A stretch of DNA of 7,042 nt, taken from CALAED01 sp937891035 (GTDB lineage: Bacteria > Actinomycetota > Actinomycetes > Streptosporangiales > Streptosporangiaceae). This document shows, one piece after another, positions 1 to 5,700 of the stretch. The notes beneath the pieces were generated by a model, which made no database searches, was not told the origin of the DNA, and was given only the letters and a program-made list of their open reading frames with translations. Location: positions 1 to 7,042 of the forward strand of contig DASQSZ010000091.1 in the NCBI GenBank assembly GCA_035642125.1. Direction: 5' to 3'. Positions within the stretch are counted from its first letter, which is position 1, and each line of letters opens with the position of its first letter. The translations under genes were made by a program, and so were the position numbers.

Positions 1-761
1 GTTCGAGCTGCCAGACGTTCCGTTCTAACCCACAAGTCGTCGCCGGTGTCGGGGGTGCAACGGACGATAGTCCCGAGGTCACATGCGGGTTCCGCCCTTA
101 GGCCATCGGGATCTATCAGCTTGAAGGTGCCACCTTCAGTCTGGAGTGCGTTCGCTTCATGAACGTCGCCATGCACGAGCACCGACGTTCGACGGTGGTA
201 AGCGCGCTCGCGGCGATCGGCGCATTCGACGGCGTCGTCGATCGTCGCTGCCGAACATGGTCGTTCCAGCTCCTCCCAAAGCTGCGGTATGAGGTGCTGC
301 ATCCGATGTGCTAAGTCGGCGCCGGTCGGCAAGTCGATGTCGTCGTCGAGCGGGCGCCAGAGTTGTGCGACGATGTCGCACAACATGTCGTGTTGCGAGC
401 GATGGTCCAAAATCACCTCGTACATCGCCGGCCCGAGTCTTTCAAGCAAAAGTGCGCCTCGGGTGAGGTCGCGCCGGATCAGGCGTGCGCAGCTCTTCCC
501 CGCAGCGAGATCGAGCACGGTCGCTTCAAAGCCGAGCTGGCCTCGATATCCGGGAACCCCGACCTTGAGGACTGACGGGGCCCCGTCGGCGAGCGTGGCT
601 TCGACGACCAAGGCAGCGTGTCCCCCGCGCATCGTTGCGCCGATCGTCAGCGACCAGTCCTGGGCCAAGGAGTCTAGGACAGACGGTAGGCCGTCGAGCC
701 ATGCCGCGTGCCCGTCGGCAAGCGCCCTGCTTCGGACTTCATCGGGAACGTCGAGTGTCAT
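1..761 (-). CDS. Aminoglycoside/streptomycin phosphotransferase-like kinase (APH(6)-type), 3' end cut by window edge
   Basis: The 253 visible residues read as an antibiotic-kinase fold, predicted to move the gamma-phosphate of ATP to a hydroxyl group of an aminoglycoside or related small molecule in the cytoplasm. The N-lobe has VLKVG with candidate ATP lysine K66, a partner glutamate E79, and the hinge-like LLLERLGPAM (104-113). The C-lobe has the catalytic loop HGDVHEAN (197-204; base D199, N204) followed by the metal-binding IDPDG (D217), and EPACDLG (224-230), which corresponds to the DPAYDLA stretch of APH(6) proteins. The ATG at 761 is the only sensible start: an in-frame TAA lies six codons upstream, and AAGGA sits about 12 bases before it. 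Family members are near 300 residues, so roughly 40-50 are missing beyond the edge. Codon 150 is TTA, and GC is lower than in aftD, suggesting transfer. The substrate cannot be read from sequence; a resistance role is inference. The reading frame is undamaged as far as it can be seen. Confidence 0.88.
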   Translation of the reverse strand, partial: MTLDVPDEVRSRALADGHAAWLDGLPSVLDSLAQDWSLTIGATMRGGHAALVVEATLADGAPSVLKVGVPGYRGQLGFEATVLDLAAGKSCARLIRRDLTRGALLLERLGPAMYEVILDHRSQHDMLCDIVAQLWRPLDDDIDLPTGADLAHRMQHLIPQLWEELERPCSAATIDDAVECADRRERAYHRRTSVLVHGDVHEANALQTEGGTFKLIDPDGLRAEPACDLGTIVRCTPDTGDDLWVRTERLAAR

Positions 762-924
762 CCGATTTATTGTTCCTTACGACTCGGACGCGCGCTGCGA
801 TTTTTTCCCTCAGCACACGGAGCATTTCAGGTCGTGCCGGCCGAACCGTCGTTGCGAATGCCAGAACGTCGGTCTCGTCTCATGGTGTCGCAGCGTCGCC
901 CGCGTGGTCCAGTGTCGCGTTCGA

Positions 925-1043
925 CTAGACAAAGCGCGGCGTTGGAAGAGGGGTCGCGAATCTCGTTCCTCGAGCGCTAAGCGATTCGTGTTTCCGTGCG
1001 ATCGCATCGGCGTAGTTCCACGCTGTGACGAGGACGGTTGCCG
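925..1043 (-). pseudogene. 3' remnant of a sugar C-methyltransferase-like gene (C-terminal Methyltransf_14-type domain)
   Basis: On the minus strand, reading down to a TAG at 925-927, about 39 codons give ATVLVTAWNYADAIARKHES followed by LSARGTRFATPLPTPRFV. This resembles the very end of NovU/TylCIII-type SAM-dependent C-methyltransferases (PF08484), where the C-terminal domain has a hydrophobic strand, then AWNYADEI, a basic helix, a GGRF-like turn and a closing PLPxPRVV. The frame stays open farther upstream (to at least 1116), but the residues there no longer look like the family and there is no methyl-transfer motif or start. I take it to be a decayed or transposition-truncated tail lying 164 bases upstream of the kinase in the same direction. 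The family call comes from pattern recognition only. Confidence 0.6.
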
Positions 1044-1075
1044 ATTCCCGGCGGCGGGAGCGGTCCACGACATCA

Positions 1076-1147
1076 ATGGCCAAATCGCATGCACTGGCCC
1101 GCCGGCTGATCGATCGAGAAGCAGACTACCTGCGCTTCACCACCGAC
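1076..1147 (+). mobile_element. Short IS66-family transposase-like fragment
   Basis: In the plus-strand frame beginning at 1076, the codons read ALARRLIDREADYLRFTTD (within residues 6-24 of that frame). IS66 transposases carry a similar segment, a helix ending in RE-D-DYLRFT-D, shortly before the conserved PFDNN(A)AER block. Here the similarity stops at about 1147, exactly where the PFDNN block should follow, and a different frame takes over with an ATPase-like tail. No terminal inverted repeats or target duplication can be seen. I call it a scar of an old insertion sequence. At 24 codons it could also be a chance match. Confidence 0.42.
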
Positions 1148-1257
1148 CCGGACGATTTCATGCCGGTTTCGTGCTCTACTGCGGCACCGAGTCACTCAGC
1201 TTCGGCGACGGACTGACCTGCCTTCCCATCTCAGCCCTGTGGACCATTGCCGCATAA
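1141..1257 (+). pseudogene. C-terminal remnant of a DUF4143-type AAA ATPase (plus strand)
   Basis: The frame ending at TAA 1255-1257 reads GRFHAGFVLYCGTESLSFGD and then GLTCLPISALWTIAA. This is the pattern at the end of many bacterial AAA-type ATPases with a DUF4143 C-terminal part: a hydrophobic strand GxVLYTG, the motif FGDRL, and a closing LPISALW. Upstream of about 1150 the frame loses any likeness to the family, and no Walker motifs exist in the window. Only the last 35 or so codons therefore survive, joined directly to the IS66-like scrap. The product, if made at all, would have no ATPase activity. Confidence 0.55.
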
Positions 1258-1323
1258 CACCTGGACCCGACCCACCCCTCGCTCGCCCGGCGCCTGCTGC
1301 CAGCCAAATTTCAAAACAGTCCC

Positions 1324-1338
1324 CGTGAGAAACTCACG
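1324..1338. other. Perfect 6-bp hairpin between two convergent gene tails
   Basis: CGTGAG, loop AAA, CTCACG forms a perfect six-pair stem with a three-base loop. It lies in the gap between the plus-strand ATPase tail (stop at 1257) and the minus-strand tail (stop at 1365). Convergent gene ends often share a two-way terminator, but neither side has a T-run after the stem, so a terminator role is only possible. The rest of 1258-1364 shows no gene or site I can name. Confidence 0.35.
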
Positions 1339-1364
1339 ATGATTCAGCGGGCTTCTTGGGCGCG

Positions 1365-1496
1365 TTATCCCGGAGAGTCGAGACGGAGCGCATAGAGCCC
1401 ATCGCCGAATGAACTGCTGTCGGGGCCTAGGTGAAGGACGATTCCCGCAGTGAGCTTGGCGGCGACGAGCGGCGGAAGCCAGGCATCGGACCGGTC
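1365..1496 (-). pseudogene. Second DUF4143-type ATPase C-terminal remnant (minus strand, facing the first)
   Basis: On the minus strand, a frame ending at TAA (1365-1367) reads LVAAKLTAGIVLHLGPDSSS and then FGDGLYALRLDSPG. It shows the same end-of-protein pattern as the plus-strand remnant: GIVLHxGP, then FGDxLxAL. The usual PISALW finish is replaced by RLDSPG. Both remnants contain the hexapeptide SFGDGL, but their DNA is clearly diverged, so they are not simple copies of each other. Upstream of about 1496 the frame runs into the opposite-strand VOC gene and loses family likeness. The call rests on a 43-residue pattern, so it is moderate. Confidence 0.45.
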
Positions 1497-1509
1497 GTAG
1501 GCTTTCGGT

Positions 1510-1896
1510 ATGGCCGTGACCTTGTTCGCTGTGACGCTTGACTGTCCTGACCCGGAAAGGCTGGCCCTCTTCTACCAGGGTTTCCTCGGTGGGCGGCGGA
1601 GCGTCTCCGACGAGGGCGACTTCGCCGTGCTGGTGCTGGACGGCGGAGATGTTCGGCTCGACTTCCAGCATGGTCAATCCGGAGCCGCACGGATGGCCCG
1701 ACCCGGCCGCCCCGCGTCGCCATCATCTGGAGTTCGCCGTCGACGAGAGCCTGGACGAAATGGAGCGGCGGCTCCGTCGTCTCGGCGCGGGCGTGCCCGA
1801 GCAGCAGCCCGGCGGGGACCAGTTCCGGGTATTCGTCGACCCCGCTGGGCATCTGTTCTGTCTGGCGCCGCGCGAGACCACTACGTACGGGACTAA
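1510..1896 (+). pseudogene. VOC/glyoxalase-like protein, frameshifted
   Basis: The ATG at 1510 opens MAVTLFAVTLDCPDPERLAL-FYQGFLG, the first beta-alpha unit of a VOC (glyoxalase/bleomycin-resistance) domain, and continues through FAVLVLDGG and VRLDFQ (residues 38-53). From about 1669 the matching sequence moves to the next frame: VNPEPHGWPDPAAPRRHHLEF, then a helix DEMERRLRRLGAGVPEQQPGG, then FRVFVDPAGHLFCLAP (to about 1870). Together they make a full-length single-VOC protein of about 125 residues. One extra base near 1669-1675 explains the break: dropping T1671 restores DFQQVNPEPHGW. The in-frame TAA at 1894-1896 belongs to the first frame. The second frame has lost its own stop and stays open to 2242, under vapC. 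Such proteins often bind metals or small molecules; the substrate is unknown. A sequencing error would make it intact. Confidence 0.75.
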
Positions 1897-1979
1897 CGAT
1901 GAGCGCGTGCGCGGGTGCTGGCCGATGGCCGGCCACGACGACGTCGGTCCGCGTCGGCGGAGGGAACGCGGCCGGCTCT

Positions 1980-2408
1980 TTAGCGGCCGTTGGTGTCCGC
2001 GGTGGCCAAGCCCAACGAGCTACAGGCGTTCAGGACCTTCTTGTCGCCGCTGGCGACGACGAGGTCATCGTCGTCAAGCAGCTCGGCGGCGGCACAGTGC
2101 ACCGCATCGTAACCGTGAAGAGCACAGGCGTGCGCCAGCTGCGCGGCCCGGTGAACGAGGTCATCACCAACCTCAACCACGTGGAATTCGCGCCAAAGCT
2201 CATCGAGGATGCGCAAGGCCGATTGATGACCGGCTCGCGTGAGTCGTTCGAGTCGCGTGGCCTGAGCGAGCGCGGCGGCAGCCTCGACGTAGGCCAATTG
2301 TGTCGTCACAACGTCGTCCGCCTCCTCCCACAGGCGTCGGCAAAACGCGCTACCGGGTTCGGAGACGAGGAGCGGGACGACTGCCGAGGTGTCGAAGTAG
2401 CAGATCAC
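1980..2408 (-). CDS. vapC: VapC-type PIN-domain ribonuclease toxin
   Basis: A 142-residue protein with the full PIN-domain pattern. It begins MICYFDTSAVVPLL, with first acidic residue D6 and the usual TSA. The second acid is E42 in AYVEAAAAL, the third D101 in GYDAVHCAAA, and the fourth D122 in VVASGDKKVLNA. PIN toxins use these four acids to hold a divalent metal and cut RNA, often tRNA or rRNA, which stops growth when the antitoxin is lost. The length is typical. It starts at GTG 2408, overlapping the antitoxin stop by four bases (GTGA), so the two are translationally coupled. Its TAA at 1980-1982 lies 83 bases from the frame-1 stop of the convergent VOC pseudogene. All key residues are present, so it should be active. 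The RNA target cannot be told. Confidence 0.92.
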   Translation of the reverse strand: MICYFDTSAVVPLLVSEPGSAFCRRLWEEADDVVTTQLAYVEAAAALAQATRLERLTRAGHQSALRILDELWREFHVVEVGDDLVHRAAQLAHACALHGYDAVHCAAAELLDDDDLVVASGDKKVLNACSSLGLATADTNGR

Positions 2409-2659
2409 CGGCGCTGCTCGGCCACGAGATCGCTGACCGTACCCGCAGCGTCCACTGGCCGCGGGGCCGGTCGCTTGCGCCGCTTGCCCGGGCCCACCCG
2501 CCCCTCGGCGATCAGTCGCTCCAAAGCCGAAGGTTCTCCGGCCGGGACGATCCGTGCGATGACCTTTCCGTGATCGGTAACGGTCACGACATGGCCGCCG
2601 CGTACTTCGGCCAGGTAGCGGCTCAGTCCGTCACGCAGGGCCCGAATCCCTACTTCCAA
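2405..2659 (-). CDS. vapB: Phd/YefM-family antitoxin (VapB-like)
   Basis: An 84-residue protein when started at TTG 2659. The N-terminal 40 residues (EVGIRALRDGLSRYLAEVRG, then VVTVTDHGKVIARIVP) match the Phd/YefM DNA-binding and dimerisation domain, including the hallmark VTDHGKVIARI. Residues 41-84 form a charged tail with a basic stretch GKRRKR (58-63), expected to wrap around the VapC toxin and block its active site. TTG is chosen because GGGAGGTG lies 8 bases upstream and because related proteins start with ME/LEVGxRALR. An in-frame ATG at 2701 would add 14 residues unlike the family and would place the palindromic operator inside the gene. The complex of VapB and VapC normally represses its own promoter; the double palindrome just upstream fits that. 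Confidence 0.9.
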   Translation of the reverse strand: MEVGIRALRDGLSRYLAEVRGGHVVTVTDHGKVIARIVPAGEPSALERLIAEGRVGPGKRRKRPAPRPVDAAGTVSDLVAEQRR

Positions 2660-2667
2660 TTGGCTCC

Positions 2668-2675
2668 CACCTCCC
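2668..2675 (-). promoter_or_regulatory. Ribosome binding site deciding the TTG start of vapB
   Basis: Reading on the minus strand, GGGAGGTG is a strong match to the 16S rRNA 3' end. It sits 8 bases before TTG at 2659. No comparable site precedes the ATG at 2701. Confidence 0.7.
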
Positions 2676-2685
2676 GGCCGCAGTA

Positions 2686-2717
2686 GTGGCCACCTTATCA
2701 CTTCAGATTGTGGCCAC
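2686..2717. promoter_or_regulatory. Likely vapBC operator: two GTGGCCAC palindromes, with a possible -10 box
   Basis: The 8-base palindrome GTGGCCAC occurs at 2686-2693 and again at 2710-2717, so centres are 24 bp apart. The pair also forms a longer inverted repeat, AGTGGCCAC facing GTGGCCACT. Both lie in the 84-base gap between the aftD stop and the vapB start. On the minus strand a TANNNT-type -10 candidate, TAAGGT (2692-2697), overlaps the copy nearer vapB, so a bound repressor would cover it. No good -35 box is visible. Autoregulation through paired palindromes is the normal arrangement for Phd/YefM and VapB antitoxins. The repeats are directly seen; the operator role is inference. Confidence 0.6.
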
Positions 2718-2743
2718 TTATGCGATGTTACTGATCCGGGTCG

Positions 2744-5700
2744 TCAGTCGGCCGAGCCGACGGGCTCGCGGACCGGGGCCGGGGCGGGAAACGGGGCCGG
2801 GGCGGGAAGCGGGGGTGGCCCGGGGGTCGGACCCCATGCGGAGGGCGGGGGCTCGCCCGGCGGCGGGCCCCAGGCGGACGGGATCGGGCCGGGGCGTACG
2901 GCCGGACGGGATCGGGCGGCGCCGCCCGCGGCGGGGAGGGCGGCGAGCGACGGCGCGGGGCGGCACAGGGTCCAGATCAGGTAACCGATCAGCGGCAGGC
3001 ACAGCAGCTGGGGCAGTACGTCGCGGAAGGCGTCGGCCACCTCGTACCGTTCCCGCGTGGCGAGCAGCGTGCCGAGTGCCGAGCTGCCTGCGGCCAGGGC
3101 GAGCAGGCCGCCCGCCACGAACGGCGAGCGCACGCCGGCCGCGAGCCGTGCGGGCAGCGAAGATCGGCCTTCGTAGCGGCGCACCGCGACGAGCAGCCCC
3201 ACCATGGCGGTCGTGGCGGCCAGACCGTAGAGGCCGCCGGCCCAAAACCCGAGCAGCGGCGCGAGCACCCAGGCCCAGCGCGGCCCGAGCCGGGCGGGCC
3301 GCAGCACGGGGGCGCGAACCAGCTCGTCCCGGCGGGCGGGCACCCAGGCGAGCAGTGCGAGCGAAAGGATCAGCAGGAAGCCGGCCAGCAGCCCGCCGCG
3401 ATACCAGCGATCGGGCGCGTAGGTCATCTCGACCGTGCCCTCGGTGTTGCGCGGCAGCACCCAGGCCTGCCGCCACCCGTCGAGGCGGACTGATCTCAGT
3501 TGCTCGCCACCGATGGTGGCCCGCCAGCCGGCGTTGTAGTTGTCGTTGACGACCAGATAGGACTCGCTCGTCGTGCTGACGCTCACCGAGCGATGCTCCG
3601 GCGTCCAGCTGTTGACCTCCATCGGCTGGTCCTGGACGGCCGGGGCGCGCAGCGTGTCGACCGGGCGGACGATCGCGCTCGCGATCCGGAACGGATCGCC
3701 GGCCCCGACGTACAGCCGCTGCTCGCCCGCCAGCAGTGGCAGCCTGCCGCACGACTCGTACGGCACCGGATGTCCCTGGGCGAGGTCGGCCAGTGTGCCG
3801 CCGACGAGCCGGGTCACCACCCGCTGCCCGGTGCCGGCGACCTGGAAGGTCGGCCCCGTCCCGCACGCCGTCCGCAGCGGCAGCCCCGGCGGCGGGCCGA
3901 GCGGCTTGATCCCCGGGATCTCGATGTCGGTGATCTGCACGGGCGAACCGCCCACCAAGAACTTGATGATCAACTTGTCGGTCGTGACGGGCGCGAAGTT
4001 GAACACGCCGTTCTGGTCGAGCCAGCCCGACCGCAGGGCCTCGGTCCCCGCCACGCCGACCTGCGTCATCGGCCGCTGCGTGATCTCGTTGGGGAAGATG
4101 AACTTCAGCCGCGACACCGTCACCTGCCGGCCGAAGTCGACGGTCAGCGCCGGCTGCTGGTCGAGCGGGTTGGAGATCCAGGTGGTCGCTCGATCGCCGT
4201 CGAAGGCGGACCGGCCCATGTTCGCCGGGTGTTCCACCGACGCCGTCGAGGCCGACACCTTCGGCGGGCGCAACGTCGTGTACTGCTCGATCGTCCGCAG
4301 ACTGGTGAGCAGCGCCGTGCCGGTGATCCGATATTCGCCGGAGGCGCTCGGGGTGAAGACACGGTCGAACGTCCCACCGTCCTCGCCCTGCACCTCGAGC
4401 AGCGGGTTGCACACCCACGACCGCGATCCCAGCATGCACGGCGGCGACGAGCCGGTGAGGCCGGTGAGCGCGATCGTCTGGCCGTCGGCTCCGCTCGCCG
4501 GGCGCCCCGGAGACTCGACCTTCGGCGCCACGATCGCCCGCGCCGGCCACAGACCTCGGACCGACAGCTCGGAGATGCCGACCCGCGACCCGAACTTCCG
4601 CTTCGGCGGATAGGCCAGCTTGGTGACCCGGATCCGCACGTGGTCCGTCGAGCCGTTCGGCGTGTTCAGGGTCTGTACGGCCCCGGTCGCCTTGACGGGC
4701 TGCTTGATCCGCCCGGCCGCGGTCTCGATCGACACCTCGCTGACCGGGGGGCCGAGCAGTTCGTTGACCGCGAACGCGACGTTGAGCTGCGACAGCCTGA
4801 CCGGGCCGCGGAAGCGCACGTCGAGCCACTCGTCCACCGCGCCGAACCAGCCGGCCGACGTCCATGTCGTGTGCGCGTCCCCGTCGATGGCGGCGTACGG
4901 CTGCTGCCCCGCCGATCGCAGCTGCGGCAGCGACGTGATGTCCGACGCCGACGACGAGGCCGTGACGGACCGGACGCCGTAGAGCCTGGCGAGCGTCTCG
5001 TACCGGCTCCAGCCGGGGTCGATGAGGTCCTTGACGCGTGCCGACCCCTTGTATCGGTCGGTCTCGGTCAGCGTCGGCGAGCTGCCCTTCCGTACGTCCG
5101 CGAAGTTGACCTCCCGGCGGCGCAGCGTGTCGGTGACCACGGTGTCCGCGCCGGGGATGTCGGTTGCGCCGCCGTCGTCGTTGAACAGGACGGGCCGGTC
5201 GTCGTCGAGCAACCCGGCGTCGGCCAGCGTGAGCAACGCCTCCGGGCCGCCGGTCACCCGCAGCGGCCGCCTGCTGGGAACGGCGTTGACGAGCGGCTCG
5301 GCCTGCGGCACCTCGTAGATTTCCAGGGCCTTGTACGGCTGGTCGTACGACACGGTCGCGTCGACGTTGAACTGCTGGCCCCAAAATCCGCCGAACTCGG
5401 CCACCTTGTGCACGCCGGGCGTACGGAACAGCGCCTCGTGCACGCGCGCCGGCCAGGTCCCGGTGCCGCGCCCGGCGTCACGCTGGATGTCGTTTCTGAC
5501 CAGCAGGAACCGTACGCCCATCCGGGACAGCACGGTGGCCAGGCCGGGCGAGCCGTACCCGGCGGCGAATCGGTCGTCGATCGCCTCCATCAGCCGGGCC
5601 AGGCCGGCCGAACCGGTGGGCACGATCATCCGGCTCGCCCAACGCGACCGCATCAGGGGTTGCAGCGGATCGTCGATCGTCCGGCCCCACAAGTACTCCC

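Noticed and set aside
122..138. 17-base near-palindrome TGAAGGTG-C-CACCTTCA
   Set aside because: It is inside the kinase between two conserved motifs and is explained by the codons for Glu-Gly-Gly-Thr-Phe. There is no reason to see a binding site.
762..840. Small minus-strand frame of 26 codons (MLRVLREKIAARVRVVRNNK...) overlapping the kinase start, considered as a leader peptide
   Set aside because: It has no ribosome binding site, no run of regulatory codons and no alternative stem-loops characteristic of attenuation.
289..1257. 322-codon open frame on the plus strand
   Set aside because: Its first half is antisense to the kinase, and its composition looks random. Only the last 35 or so codons resemble a protein family and are reported as an ATPase remnant.
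1899..2573. Plus-strand open frame of 224 codons
   Set aside because: It lies opposite vapC and vapB, which have full family motifs. Its own translation resembles nothing.
2730..2748. Weak inverted repeat ACTGA / TCAGT spanning the aftD stop, considered as a terminator
   Set aside because: A five-pair stem with a nine-base loop and no T-run. The hairpin at 2747-2761 is stronger and shares bases with it.
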